The notes beneath the pieces were generated by a model, which was not told where the DNA came from, ran no database searches, and worked only from the letters and a program-made list of their open reading frames with translations. DNA of 48,875 nucleotides from Acidobacteriota bacterium (lineage in GTDB: Bacteria > Acidobacteriota > Terriglobia > Terriglobales > Acidobacteriaceae): the NCBI GenBank assembly GCA_003225075.1, contig QIAP01000079.1, positions 1 through 48,875 on the forward strand. Direction: 5' to 3'. Of the stretch, positions 23,939-32,902 are shown in pieces. The position numbers and the translations under genes are program-made. The stretch's first letter is position 1, and every line of letters starts with the position of its first letter.

Positions 23939-25009
23939 ATGTTCATTGACGAAGCGAGAATTCGGGTCAAAGCAGGCGACGGCGGCAATGGCTGCGTCGC
24001 TTTTCGGCGTGAAAAGTTTGTTCCCCGCGGCGGCCCCTCCGGTGGGGATGGCGGTAAAGGCGGGGATGTGATCATGGAATCCAGTGAGCGCCACAACACC
24101 CTGGTGCACTTCCGCTTCAATCCGGAATACAAAGCGGATCGGGGACGCCATGGCGAAGGCTCGAATCGCACTGGACGCGAAGGCGTTGACGTGGTGCTCA
24201 AGGTTCCGGTAGGAACAATTGTTTATGACGACGACACCGGAGAGAAGGTTTACGACTTCTCCCGTCCGGATGAGCGGATCGTAATCGCTCATGGCGGACG
24301 TGGTGGGCGCGGCAATGCGCGGTTTGCTACGTCGGTTCATCAGGCCCCGCGCGAGCACGAAGATGGTCAGCCGGGTGAGGAGCGGAGTTTCCGCTTGGAA
24401 CTGAAGCTGCTTGCCGATGTGGGATTGGTGGGATTTCCGAATGTGGGCAAGTCCACGCTGATCTCGCGAATTTCAGCGGCGCGGCCGAAAATTGCGGATT
24501 ATCCGTTTACGACGCTACAGCCAAACCTGGGAGTAGTCGTGGTCGGCCAGTTGCCGGACGAGCAGAGTTTTCTGGTGGCTGATATTCCGGGTCTCATTGA
24601 AGGGGCACACAGCGGCGCCGGGCTGGGGACGCAGTTCTTACGTCACATCGAACGCACACGGCTCCTGCTACATCTGATTGACGTTTCTGACGCCAGTGGG
24701 CGTCCGGATCCAAGTCAGGATGTTGAAGTGATCCGGAACGAGCTAAAGAGCTTCGGCGCAGGGTTGGAAGGCAAGCCCGTGATCATGGTCGCATCCAAGA
24801 TCGATGTGGCCAATAAAGACAAGCTGGACAAGCTGCAACGCTACTGCAAGAAGCACGCGCTTGAGCTGTATCCGATTTCGGCCGTCACCGGCAAAGGTCT
24901 GGAAGAATTAAAGTGGGCGATGGCAAAGAAAGTGAGAGAGCTACGCGAGCCTGAACTCGAGAGCGCTGCAGCGAGCCGTCCGGCAGAACAGTCTCAGCAA
25001 AAGCGCTAA
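23939..25009 (+). CDS. obgE: GTPase Obg/CgtA
   Basis: 356 residues from ATG 23939 ([20 protein letters not shown]); a TTG 7 codons earlier is open but not family-like. The Gly-rich Obg fold (1-158; [27 protein letters not shown]) is followed by the G domain with G1 GFPNVGKST (about 165-173), switch [19 protein letters not shown]4 as ASKID (instead of NKID) and G5 SAVTGKG. It ends without an OCT domain. Obg acts in 50S ribosome assembly and stress signalling, consistent with its place after rplU-rpmA. Confidence 0.95.
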   Translation: MFIDEARIRVKAGDGGNGCVAFRREKFVPRGGPSGGDGGKGGDVIMESSERHNTLVHFRFNPEYKADRGRHGEGSNRTGREGVDVVLKVPVGTIVYDDDTGEKVYDFSRPDERIVIAHGGRGGRGNARFATSVHQAPREHEDGQPGEERSFRLELKLLADVGLVGFPNVGKSTLISRISAARPKIADYPFTTLQPNLGVVVVGQLPDEQSFLVADIPGLIEGAHSGAGLGTQFLRHIERTRLLLHLIDVSDASGRPDPSQDVEVIRNELKSFGAGLEGKPVIMVASKIDVANKDKLDKLQRYCKKHALELYPISAVTGKGLEELKWAMAKKVRELREPELESAAASRPAEQSQQKR

Positions 25010-25073
25010 ACTAGTCTTCCGCATCCGAGACGCCTGCCGCAGCGGGTTTGACGCTCTCGACAAACGTTCCCAG

Positions 25074-27341
25074 CTATGCCTGTGGCAGTTGTGAGCCGTG
25101 CTGGAAGTGATACTGCAAAATCTTCGCCGCTAAGGCTGGGCTTACTGACTCACCCGCTTCGACCGAGCGCACCACCTCGCCGCGGCAGACTACTTCGGTT
25201 GCGGCGAGCCCGGCAATCTCGACCGGCAGCACCAGGTTGATTTCCAATTTCGCATTGGGCTGAAGCATTTCTTCGGCGCGGAACAGCAAACCGGAGCGGC
25301 TTATATTTTCCGTCGTTCCCTTGCGCCAGTCTTCCTGGCCCAGCGGGCGATAACGGAGAGGGAGTTGAAGATTGAAGCGCTGAGCACGAAAAGTGGTTTT
25401 TGTCTTGCCTGGTTCAGCACTGCGAGCAGACATGGTGACCTCCGAGGGGAGCGATGCGGAATCGAGCACCTCGCGCGCTTTGTTCTTGAGCGCGGGGAGG
25501 GTAAAGGGTTTTTGGAGCAGGTTGATGCCTGCGTCTAGCGTGCCGTTGTGGCCAATCGCGTTCTCCGTGTAACCGGACATGAAAAGAATTTTTGTGGTAG
25601 GACGGAGGGAAGCAATTCGTTGCGCCAGTTCGCGTCCGTTCATGCCCGGCATGATGACGTCGGTCAGCAGCAGGTGGATGGGGCCCGCGTGGGCAACTGC
25701 TAGGCGAATCGCAGCGGCCCCGCCTGACGCCTCGAGGACTACGTACCCCTGATTTTCCAAATACTGGCGAACCAGGCGGCGCAGGTTGGATTCGTCTTCC
25801 ACGACGAGAATCGTTTCGAGGCCCCTCTCCGGTTGCGAAGCCGCGGCCGCTGCTTGCAGCGGCGCTTGTTCACCGGCTTCAGTGGCGAGCGGAAGATATA
25901 TTTTGAAAGTAGTGCCCTTGTCAGGCTCAGTCTCGACCCAGATGTAGCCTCCGCTCTGCTTGATGATTCCATAAACGGTGGAGAGCCCGAGTCCGGTACC
26001 CTTCGGGCCCTTGGTGGTGAAGAATGGCTCGAAAATGTGAGACTGGGTTTCGGCGTCCATGCCGGAGCCGGTGTCGTGGATCGCGAGCATGACGTACTCG
26101 CCGGGCTTCACCGGATCGTGGAAACGCGCGTAGTTTTCGTCGAGAGTGGCATTAGCGGTTTGTATTGTGAGTTTTCCGCCTTGAGGCATGGCGTCGCGTG
26201 CGTTCACGGCGAGGTTCATGATTACTTGCTCGATCTGCCCGGGATCGGCTTTTACAGCACCCAAATCCGCGCCGGGGACCATCTCAAGGTCAATGTCTTC
26301 GCCAATCACACGGTTCAACATCTTGAGGTTTTCTGTGACTATGGCGTTGAGGTCGATGATCTTGGGAGCCAGCATTTGCTTCCGGCTGAAGGCGAGGAGC
26401 TGACGAGTGAGCGAAGTGGCGCGCTGGGCAGCGTTGGCGATCTCCTGTGCCGGAGCGCGCAGCGGGGCATCGTGGGCGAGTCGCTCCAGCAGGAACTCGG
26501 AGTATCCGGAGATCACCATGAGCAGATTGTTGAAATCGTGTGCAATTCCGCCCGCGAGGCGCCCGATGGCTTCCATTTTTTGGGCCTGACGAAGCTGCTG
26601 TTCGAGGGCGCGACGCTCAGTGACGTCCTCGGTGAAGAGCTCGTATGAGGTTGTATTGTGTTCGCCAGAGATAGTGCGGCCGGAAATGCGAACTACGGTT
26701 GGGGAGCCGTCCTTGCGGAGCCATTCGGCAGCGAGCCCGTTAAACTCCTTCAGCGAACGAAAATAGTCTGCCAGCTGGAACCACTGCTGAGCGTCGGCAT
26801 AAAGCGTACCCAGATGGCGGCCGACGAGCTCACTGGCATCGCTATAGCCCAGGATTGAAATGAACGCCGGATTGACGTCGAGCATGGTGCCGGCGGCGTC
26901 GCAGCGGGCGATGCCATAGGGAGCATTGGTAACGAGGGAGCGGAAATTAATTTCCGAGCGGCGAAGACTTTCCTGAGCAGCGCGCAAAGCAGCGTTGAAC
27001 CAGCAGATGAGCAGGGCCACACACACGAAAAGCGTCAGTTGAAGGACCGCAGTACGATATTCGCCGGAGGTGTGATCGCCGGTGAGAGAGAAGTAGGCGG
27101 TGACGGTGAGGGCGAAGGAAGTGGCCACCAAGCCGGGTTTCCATCCGCCGTACCATGCGCTGACCATGACGGCCACTGCAAAGACCGCCAGGCGACCTTC
27201 GACGACGTTGGCGAAGAGCAGCGCTGGGATCAGCGCCAGGGTGGTGCTAAGTACCGCCACCCCGTAGCGCAAGATCGGCGCCCGGGCAGGAGGGACGTAG
27301 CGTGTGCGAAGAAGGGGGAGGTTCAATCGCATACGAGTCAA
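25074..27341 (-). CDS. Hybrid sensor histidine kinase with receiver and PilZ output
   Basis: 755 residues. Order: N-terminal membrane module with about four helices (24-118, DUF4118-like), PAS domain (about 130-245), HisKA with His268 (GGIAHDFNN), HATPase with N-box Asn380 (NLAVNARDAM), DTGSGM and GTGLGL, a receiver domain with Asp561 (LLTDVIMPG) and Lys611 (LLQKPF), then a C-terminal PilZ domain (about 650-750) with FRAQRFNLQL and the canonical c-di-GMP motif N-I-S-R-S-G (679-684). It would link a membrane or PAS signal and phosphorelay to c-di-GMP binding in one chain. No separate response regulator is adjacent. It converges with obg. Confidence 0.88.
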   Translation of the reverse strand: MTRMRLNLPLLRTRYVPPARAPILRYGVAVLSTTLALIPALLFANVVEGRLAVFAVAVMVSAWYGGWKPGLVATSFALTVTAYFSLTGDHTSGEYRTAVLQLTLFVCVALLICWFNAALRAAQESLRRSEINFRSLVTNAPYGIARCDAAGTMLDVNPAFISILGYSDASELVGRHLGTLYADAQQWFQLADYFRSLKEFNGLAAEWLRKDGSPTVVRISGRTISGEHNTTSYELFTEDVTERRALEQQLRQAQKMEAIGRLAGGIAHDFNNLLMVISGYSEFLLERLAHDAPLRAPAQEIANAAQRATSLTRQLLAFSRKQMLAPKIIDLNAIVTENLKMLNRVIGEDIDLEMVPGADLGAVKADPGQIEQVIMNLAVNARDAMPQGGKLTIQTANATLDENYARFHDPVKPGEYVMLAIHDTGSGMDAETQSHIFEPFFTTKGPKGTGLGLSTVYGIIKQSGGYIWVETEPDKGTTFKIYLPLATEAGEQAPLQAAAAASQPERGLETILVVEDESNLRRLVRQYLENQGYVVLEASGGAAAIRLAVAHAGPIHLLLTDVIMPGMNGRELAQRIASLRPTTKILFMSGYTENAIGHNGTLDAGINLLQKPFTLPALKNKAREVLDSASLPSEVTMSARSAEPGKTKTTFRAQRFNLQLPLRYRPLGQEDWRKGTTENISRSGLLFRAEEMLQPNAKLEINLVLPVEIAGLAATEVVCRGEVVRSVEAGESVSPALAAKILQYHFQHGSQLPQA

Positions 27342-27576
27342 TCCTATTGCTGCAATAAGAAATCAGCGAGTTACGGTAGTTCATTGGGTGAATGCCCAAT
27401 TGACCGACGTCATAGGGACGAAGGCTCTGGGCAAGGCTTTTGGGCGAAACGTCGGGGCGCAGCGACATCCATATCATGCCGGCCTGTGGAAGCTACGATC
27501 TTCGGCAGAGAAGGAACAAAGACTTGCAACAGCCGGAAGAAACCATGAAACTAACCAGCAGTCCGGAACAAAACAC

Positions 27577-28314
27577 ATGAACATCGGATTATTTGGGGGA
27601 ACATTTGATCCGATGCATCGCGGTCACCTGGCATTGGCGGAGGCTGCGCGAGCGCGGTACGAACTCAAGCTGATTTATTTCGTTCCGGCAAATATTTCTC
27701 CACACAAGCAGCAGCCAGTGGCGTCCTATATGCACCGTTACGCAATGGTGGTGCTGGCGACGGCGGCGGAGAAATCATTCATACCGTCGCTGCTCGAAGC
27801 GCCGGGTGAGGACGCAAGCAGTGCAGAGGCACTTAGTGAGCGGCTAAAGCGGAAGGCGCAGAAGGAAAGCAAATCGCCGGCCGGAGCCAGTTATTCAATC
27901 GACACAGTACACAAGTTTAAGAAGACGCTAAGGAAGAGTGACAAACTTTTTTTTCTGATAGGGATTGATGCATTCCGCGAAATTGCCAAGTGGCACGAAC
28001 CGCAAGCACTATTCCGAGAATGCGAGTTCATCGTGGCCAGCCGCCCAGGCTATTCGCTGGCGGACGTTGCCGATGCGCTTCCCGAAACTCTGCGTCCCGC
28101 GGACGCCGTGACCCATCCTTTCCGCAAACAGGCAGCCACTGGAGACCTTGTACTGCCTGGAGTGACGATTCACCTGCTGGAAGGAGTGCACCAAAACATC
28201 TCGGCAACCTCGATTCGCGAGGCTGCGTCCAAGGGCAAGCCGCTGGGGAAGTTTCTCGATCCAGCGGTGGCGGAGTACATCAGGAAAATGGGATTGTATC
28301 GGGATAGACATTGA
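27577..28314 (+). CDS. nadD: Nicotinate-nucleotide adenylyltransferase NadD
   Basis: 245 residues from ATG 27577 (MNIGLFGGTFDPMHRGHLAL); the long open frame upstream is not conserved sequence. Motifs: GGTFDPMHRGH for nucleotide binding, VPANISPHK, YSIDTVHKFKK, FLIGIDAFREIAKWHEP, and ISATSIREAASKGK (the ISxTxxR signature). It converts nicotinate mononucleotide and ATP to deamido-NAD. An insert of about 20 basic residues (SERLKRKAQKESKS) precedes the YSIDT segment. rsfS follows as in many bacteria. Confidence 0.94.
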   Translation: MNIGLFGGTFDPMHRGHLALAEAARARYELKLIYFVPANISPHKQQPVASYMHRYAMVVLATAAEKSFIPSLLEAPGEDASSAEALSERLKRKAQKESKSPAGASYSIDTVHKFKKTLRKSDKLFFLIGIDAFREIAKWHEPQALFRECEFIVASRPGYSLADVADALPETLRPADAVTHPFRKQAATGDLVLPGVTIHLLEGVHQNISATSIREAASKGKPLGKFLDPAVAEYIRKMGLYRDRH

Positions 28315-28399
28315 GGGAGTCACGAAGGCTTGAGATCCGCAGCCACGGCGCGTTCCGAAAGGCTACAATGGCAAGTGACTACCACTTACTAACCTCTGC

Positions 28400-28816
28400 A
28401 TGAAGAAGAACGATCTGAAGCGACAGGTATCTGAGGCAATTAACGCCTGCCAGGAAAAGAAAGCCGAAGAGATCAGCATTCTGGAACTGGAGAAGGCTTC
28501 CGGAGCATTTACCGATTATTTCGTGGTATGCAGCGGGACAAACCCGCGACAAATTCAGGCCATTGCGGATGAAGTGGAACAGCGACTGAAAAAGACAGGT
28601 TTATATCCCACACACGTCGAGGGCTACAAACAGGCCGACTGGGTGCTGCTCGATTACGTAGATTTCGTCGTGCACGTGTTTTCGGAAAAGGCGAGGAAGT
28701 ATTACGATTTGGAGCGGCTGTGGAAATCGGCCAAGCGGAGGGAGCCGGGTGAAATTACGGGGGCACCCAAGCGGAAACGAATCGCCCTGGCCAATGGCAG
28801 ACGGAAGCGGGCTTAA
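28400..28816 (+). CDS. rsfS: Ribosomal silencing factor RsfS
   Basis: 138 residues from ATG 28400. The family core is clear: EEISILELEKASGAFTDYFV, CSGTNPRQIQAIADEVEQRL, HVEGYKQADWVLLDYVDFVV and HVFSEKARKYYDLERLWK. RsfS binds uL14 and blocks subunit joining under starvation. The C-terminus has a basic tail (KRKRIALANGRRKRA). It follows nadD by 85 bp. Confidence 0.95.
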   Translation: MKKNDLKRQVSEAINACQEKKAEEISILELEKASGAFTDYFVVCSGTNPRQIQAIADEVEQRLKKTGLYPTHVEGYKQADWVLLDYVDFVVHVFSEKARKYYDLERLWKSAKRREPGEITGAPKRKRIALANGRRKRA

Positions 28817-28895
28817 ACCTCAAGAACTTTAACCCCGAAGGACGCAAAGTATCACAAAGGCAATTCGAGATTCCTAACAGGCCCTGCATTTCTGC

Positions 28896-29738
28896 ATGAT
28901 GCCAACCGAAGATTCCAAGCCGCAGTGGGGAGCCTCCTACCGGCTGATCGCGGCGGAAAAATGGAAGGCAAAATCTGCCGCCATGGGCCGAGCCGCCACC
29001 GAGGCACTAGTCGAATACGCTGGACCCCAGCCAGGAATGAATATTCTGGATTTAGCGACTGGCACCGGAGAACTGGGCATCAGCCTGGCCGGGATCGTGG
29101 GTCCCGAAGGACGCGTCACCGCAGTTGATCTAAGCGCAGAACTTCTGGAGATCGCGCTACAGAGAGCACGGCAGCGAGAGCTGAGTAATTTCATCGCTCG
29201 GCAAGCCGATGCCGAAGCCCTGCCATTTCCTGAAAATAGTTTTGATCTCGCGACCTGTCGCTTCGGCGTGATGTTTTTCGTGGACACCAACAAAGCGCTG
29301 AAAGAAGTTCGTCGCGTGCTCCGACCGGAGGCACGCGCCTGTTTTCTGGCGTGGGGACCGTTTGAGCAGCCGTACTGGTCCAGCAGCATGGGCGTAGTGG
29401 TGAAGCACGCAGGTGGTCCGGCAATCGCAGCGGCATCCGAGAGTCCTTTCAAGTTTGCCGCTGCCGGGACTCTTTCGACGGCATTGCGCGAAAGTGGATT
29501 CGTGGATGTAAAAGAGGAGACACGTACTGTTTGCTGGAGCTGGCCGGGATCCGTGGAAGAAGTTTGGGAGTATTTACAGTCGGTTTCGGTGCCTTTTCGG
29601 CCCCTATTAGGGCGGGTACCCTCGGACAAATGGGACGAGGTGAACGCTGACGTGTATGCGGCGATGCGCAAGTACTGTCGTGGGGAGGCGGTCGATTTCG
29701 GGGCGGTAGTTGTGTTGGCTTCAGGCAAGAAGCCTTAA
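28896..29738 (+). CDS. Class I SAM-dependent methyltransferase (UbiE/MenG-like)
   Basis: 280 residues from ATG 28896 (two adjacent ATGs). Motif I is ILDLATGTGELGISLA, followed by VTAVDLSAELLEIALQRARQ, then ADAEALPFPENSFDLATCRFG (motif II) and VRRVLRPEARACFLAWGP. This is the UbiE-type layout (Methyltransf_11/25). The C-terminal half binds the substrate and is not diagnostic, so the acceptor (a quinone precursor or another small molecule) is not known. It sits between rsfS and rlmH on the same strand. Confidence 0.85.
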   Translation: MMPTEDSKPQWGASYRLIAAEKWKAKSAAMGRAATEALVEYAGPQPGMNILDLATGTGELGISLAGIVGPEGRVTAVDLSAELLEIALQRARQRELSNFIARQADAEALPFPENSFDLATCRFGVMFFVDTNKALKEVRRVLRPEARACFLAWGPFEQPYWSSSMGVVVKHAGGPAIAAASESPFKFAAAGTLSTALRESGFVDVKEETRTVCWSWPGSVEEVWEYLQSVSVPFRPLLGRVPSDKWDEVNADVYAAMRKYCRGEAVDFGAVVVLASGKKP

Positions 29739-29801
29739 CCACAGAGGACACAAAGGTAAGTCGAAATCTCCCGTGGAAACAATCTGTGGTTAAATCGGCT
29801 G

Positions 29802-30245
29802 GTGAAGATCAAGGTTGCCTGGGTAGGGAGAACGAAAGACGCAGCCATCCAAGCGTTGACAAAGGACTATTTAAAGCGGATTTCGCGGTACGCGGAGGTC
29901 GAAGGCGTAGTCGTTGCTGACGAGGCGACGCTGCTGAGGTTGACGCAGAGGAGCGGGATGCGCCCGGCACACACTTTGATCCTGCTCGACGGAAGCGGCA
30001 AGCAGCTTTCATCTGAGGAATTCGCAAGTTTGCTAAGAAATCAGCAGGAACGCAACGGGCAACCGCTGTTGTTTGCAATCGGGCCGGCGGATGGTTTTAG
30101 TGAGGAAACGAGAAAGAGCGCGGCAGTCAAAATTTCACTTGGCAAAATGACCCTGGCACACGAGTTAGCCCGAGTCGTGCTCCTGGAACAACTGTATCGT
30201 GCATTTACGATTCTTAAAGGGCATCCCTATCATTGGGGACACTAG
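29802..30245 (+). CDS. rlmH: 23S rRNA pseudouridine-1915 N3-methyltransferase RlmH
   Basis: 147 residues from a GTG at 29802. SPOUT fold signature: LILLDGSGKQLSSEEFA, the knotted loop LFAIGPADGFSEE, and the C-terminal SLGKMTLAHELARVVLLEQL with HPYHWGH. It methylates pseudouridine 1915 in helix 69 on assembled ribosomes. No strong ribosome binding site is visible. The rsfS-rlmH association (here with one inserted methyltransferase gene) is common. Confidence 0.95.
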   Translation: MKIKVAWVGRTKDAAIQALTKDYLKRISRYAEVEGVVVADEATLLRLTQRSGMRPAHTLILLDGSGKQLSSEEFASLLRNQQERNGQPLLFAIGPADGFSEETRKSAAVKISLGKMTLAHELARVVLLEQLYRAFTILKGHPYHWGH

Positions 30246-30360
30246 ATCTGAGTCATTTAAGCCAAATTAAACTGCGCCTTCGTGATATGTTCGAAAGTAA
30301 TCTGGCCACTTAGAGCGAAGCAAAGGAATCGCCACTTCGAATTTCTCTATAGGACGGACC

Positions 30361-30525
30361 ATGAAAAATCCGTATGAAGTGCTCCGGGTCAAAGAACAGC
30401 AGATCCAGAAGGTAAAGAAAGAGATTGAAGCGTTGCGAATTGCAGCCCGCCTTTTGGGAGCAGAAGAGTCTGGGTCGGGCGCGGAAGAAAAGACAAATTT
30501 GCGGGAGCTGGTGGAAATGCCGTAG
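30361..30525 (+). CDS. Small coiled-coil protein (54 aa)
   Basis: ATG 30361 to TAG 30523-30525, with AGGACGG upstream. It encodes MKNPYEVLRVKEQQIQKVKK and EIEALRIAARLLGAEE, then an acidic tail ending LRELVEMP. The first 35 residues form one amphipathic helix with heptad spacing (L8, V10, I15, V18, I22, L25, I27), so a coiled-coil dimer is likely. The opening NPYEVLR-x-K-E-x-x-I looks conserved-protein-like. Function unknown; it stands alone downstream of rlmH. Confidence 0.6.
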   Translation: MKNPYEVLRVKEQQIQKVKKEIEALRIAARLLGAEESGSGAEEKTNLRELVEMP

Positions 30526-30569
30526 CAGCCATCGGTCGAATGGCTACAAGGACGAGAGCTTAAGAGTTC

Positions 30570-31061
30570 CTATCTTGTCACTGTTGCCTGATAGCTAATC
30601 GTCTGCCAGTGGCCTCCGCGGTGAATCCATACTCGAGTGAAGCGGTAAGGCCCATTAAACTCTTCGCCCAGATCCCTACCTTTTACGTCAGCCCGCGCCG
30701 TCACAATTGCGGTGTTGCCGAAGACGCGCACTACCATCTCGCTGACATCAATTGAGTCGTAGCGCAGCTGGCCGCTCCTGCGAGCTGCGATGGTTTCGGA
30801 TTTTGTGATTACCTGTCCCAGCGGCGTGATGGCGACGTAGTCATCTGCCAGTGTGCGCTCGGCGAAAGCAGCATCGCGGTGAACCGAGGCATCTTTCGCC
30901 TGGCGCTCCAATTCCAGTATCTGGCGGATGATTTCCTGATCATAAACGCCACTGGAGTTGGCCTGCGGCGAAGCCTTGCCTTGTTTTTGAATAGCGGTAG
31001 CCGATAAGGAAAGACAAAGCATTGGTATCAACATCAACACTGGGAGCCTGTTGCGTTCCAC
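30570..31061 (-). CDS. Exported NTF2-like (DUF4440) protein
   Basis: 163 residues from a GTG at 31061 with GAGG about 10 nt upstream. A signal peptide (about 1-25, LPVLMLIPMLCLSLSATAIQ) is followed by a DUF4440 domain: IRQILELERQAKDASVHRDA, FAERTLADDYVAITPLGQVI, VFGNTAIVTARADVKG, and the closing HRGGHWQTISYQATVTR. The pocket-lining pattern fits the ketosteroid-isomerase-like fold, but no catalytic set is evident. Architecture parallels the protein at 22063-22551. Confidence 0.85.
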   Translation of the reverse strand: MERNRLPVLMLIPMLCLSLSATAIQKQGKASPQANSSGVYDQEIIRQILELERQAKDASVHRDAAFAERTLADDYVAITPLGQVITKSETIAARRSGQLRYDSIDVSEMVVRVFGNTAIVTARADVKGRDLGEEFNGPYRFTRVWIHRGGHWQTISYQATVTR

Positions 31062-31269
31062 GACGGAGACCTCACACTGGCCAAGAGATCAGACACTCGT
31101 CCATTGGATGTTTACGGGGGACCGCCCGCACCGGTTCCACGAAAATTTAGTGACCACTTGCGTTAATCTCTGAAAAACGCATTTGGGGATTCGTTTTTAG
31201 CCCGCATTAGTGACACGAGAGTCAGTTTTCGCTGGAAACCGCTCGAACGCGTACAATCAAGACTCTTTT

Positions 31270-31806
31270 ATGCAGGACGTGCGTCGCGGTCTGATCATTG
31301 TCAACACTGGTCCGGGCAAGGGCAAAACAACTGCCGCTATGGGAACGGCGCTGCGGGCCGTGGGACAGGGCATGCGTGTGCTCATGCTGCAGTTTTTGAA
31401 AGGCTCGTGGCACTATGGCGAACTGGATGCGGTAAAAGCGTTCGGCGATAAATTCGTCATGAAGCAGATGGGTCGCGGCTTCGTGAAGGTGGGCGCGGAA
31501 AAGCCTGATCCGGAAGACGTGCGCATGGTGGAAGAGGCCTGGAACGAGAGCAAGAAAGCGATACAGTCGGGCGAATGGGACCTGGTGATCCTGGACGAAA
31601 TTAACTATGCCGTCAGCTACGGCATGCTTGATCCGGCGAAAGTGGTGGAGAGCTTGAAGAATAAGCCGGAGATGGTGCACGTTATATTGACGGGGCGGAA
31701 TGCGCATCCGACAATAGTCGAGTTTGCCGACACGGTGACGGAGATGCGCCAAGTGAAACATGCGTATGAGAAAGGCGTTATGGCCCAGCGAGGGATCGAA
31801 TATTGA
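31270..31806 (+). CDS. cobO: Cob(I)yrinic acid a,c-diamide adenosyltransferase (CobO/CobA type)
   Basis: 178 residues from ATG 31270 (MQDVRRGLIIVNTGPGKGKT); a GTG at 31210 would add 20 unconserved residues, and neither start has a clear ribosome binding site. The P-loop GPGKGKTT (14-21) is the CobA-type ATP site, followed by MLQFLKGSWHYGE, LVILDEINYAVSYGML and VILTGRNAHPTIVEFADTVT. It transfers the adenosyl group of ATP to the corrinoid cobalt in B12 synthesis or salvage. No other cobalamin gene is nearby, which suggests salvage or a scattered pathway. Confidence 0.92.
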   Translation: MQDVRRGLIIVNTGPGKGKTTAAMGTALRAVGQGMRVLMLQFLKGSWHYGELDAVKAFGDKFVMKQMGRGFVKVGAEKPDPEDVRMVEEAWNESKKAIQSGEWDLVILDEINYAVSYGMLDPAKVVESLKNKPEMVHVILTGRNAHPTIVEFADTVTEMRQVKHAYEKGVMAQRGIEY

Positions 31807-31809
31807 CGG

Positions 31810-31913
31810 AATTGGGTAATTTAGTAATTGAGTAATTTAGCAATTGAAGGGCAAATTCAGCGGGCTCCAAACCGACTTGATCTTAAATTACTCAATTACT
31901 CAATTACCCAATT
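31810..31913. repeat. 30-bp near-perfect AT-rich inverted repeat between cobO and accD
   Basis: Left arm 31810-31839 and right arm 31884-31913 are reverse complements with one mismatch in 30; the spacer is 44 bp. Each arm is built from an 8-bp unit (AATTACTC / AATTACCC and complement). In RNA this would be a long A-U-rich stem, 4 bp after the cobO stop and 11 bp before the accD start. It could end or attenuate transcription or be a dispersed repeat of the genome. Confidence 0.85.
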
Positions 31914-31923
31914 ACAAATTCTC

Positions 31924-32796
31924 GTGACTTGGTTTAAGCGACAGTCCGGCGAACTGGACACCTCAGGGGAGCGCAAGGTGCGCACCGAGGGGTTATGGGT
32001 AAAGTGTGACCAGTGCCGACAGATCATCTGGAAAAAGGATCTTGAGGACAATCTCAACGTTTGTCCGAAGTGCGACCGGCACTTCCGCATTGATGCGCGC
32101 ACCCGACTGTCGCAATTGCTGGATGAGAATGAATATGACGTCTTCGACTCGAATCTGTCTTCGACCGACCCGCTGAAGTTTGTAGACCTGAAAGCCTACA
32201 AGTCGCGTCTGCATCAGGCGCAGGAGGAAACGGGCCTACAAGATGCGATTATCAATGCCCAAGGCAAGCTGAACGGGCGCTCGATCATTGTTAGCGCCAT
32301 GGAGTACTCGTTCATCGGAGGGAGTATGGGCGCGGTGGTGGGAGAAGCGATCACGCGGGCGATTGAACGCGCTACGGAAACCCGCATGCCGATTGTGATC
32401 GTATCCGCGTCGGGCGGTGCCCGCATGATGGAGGGCGTGATCAGCCTGATGCAGTTGGCGAAAATATCAGCAGCGCTGGCGCGACTGGATGAAGCGCGGG
32501 TACCGTATATTTCTGTGCTCACCGATCCGACCACAGGTGGAGTGACGGCATCATTTGCGATGTTGGGCGATCTGAATATTGCGGAGCCAGGAGCGTTGAT
32601 CGGCTTCGCTGGGCCGCGCGTGATCGAGCAGACCATCCGCCAGAAGCTGCCACAAGGTTTTCAGCGGGCTGAGTTCTTACTGGAGCATGGCATGCTGGAT
32701 GCGGTGGTGCCCCGCAAACAGCTCAAGCCTTATATCGCGCGGGCGCTGGAATTTATGCAGCAGCCATCGGACGGGAGTCGCCGGTCCTCGGCCTGA
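31924..32796 (+). CDS. accD: Acetyl-CoA carboxylase carboxyltransferase subunit beta
   Basis: 290 residues from a GTG at 31924 (MTWFKRQSGELD), the usual AccD start; an earlier ATG (31828) would translate the inverted repeat. The N-terminal zinc ribbon has Cys28, Cys31 (CDQC) and Cys47, Cys50 (CPKC). The crotonase-like carboxyltransferase core follows with VVGEAITRAIERA, VIVSASGGARMMEG, TDPTTGGVTASFAMLGD and GFAGPRVIEQTIRQKLP. It forms the A2B2 carboxyltransferase with AccA in fatty-acid synthesis. folC lies downstream, as in many bacteria. Confidence 0.95.
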   Translation: MTWFKRQSGELDTSGERKVRTEGLWVKCDQCRQIIWKKDLEDNLNVCPKCDRHFRIDARTRLSQLLDENEYDVFDSNLSSTDPLKFVDLKAYKSRLHQAQEETGLQDAIINAQGKLNGRSIIVSAMEYSFIGGSMGAVVGEAITRAIERATETRMPIVIVSASGGARMMEGVISLMQLAKISAALARLDEARVPYISVLTDPTTGGVTASFAMLGDLNIAEPGALIGFAGPRVIEQTIRQKLPQGFQRAEFLLEHGMLDAVVPRKQLKPYIARALEFMQQPSDGSRRSSA

Positions 32797-32902
32797 CCTG
32801 TACGAACGTGCGTTTAAACCTCCTTATAATACTTTCCGATGGCCTGATCTCGAAAATGCAGCGTTGAAGCTGCTAACCTAGAACTTTGACTGATGACTAG
32901 CT

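Noticed and set aside
23828-24358. Minus-strand 176-codon ORF opposite obg
   Set aside because: Shadow of the strongly conserved obg coding sequence.
31828-31923. N-terminal extension of AccD from ATG 31828
   Set aside because: It would translate the AT-rich inverted repeat; AccD proteins start at MTWFKR, matching GTG 31924.
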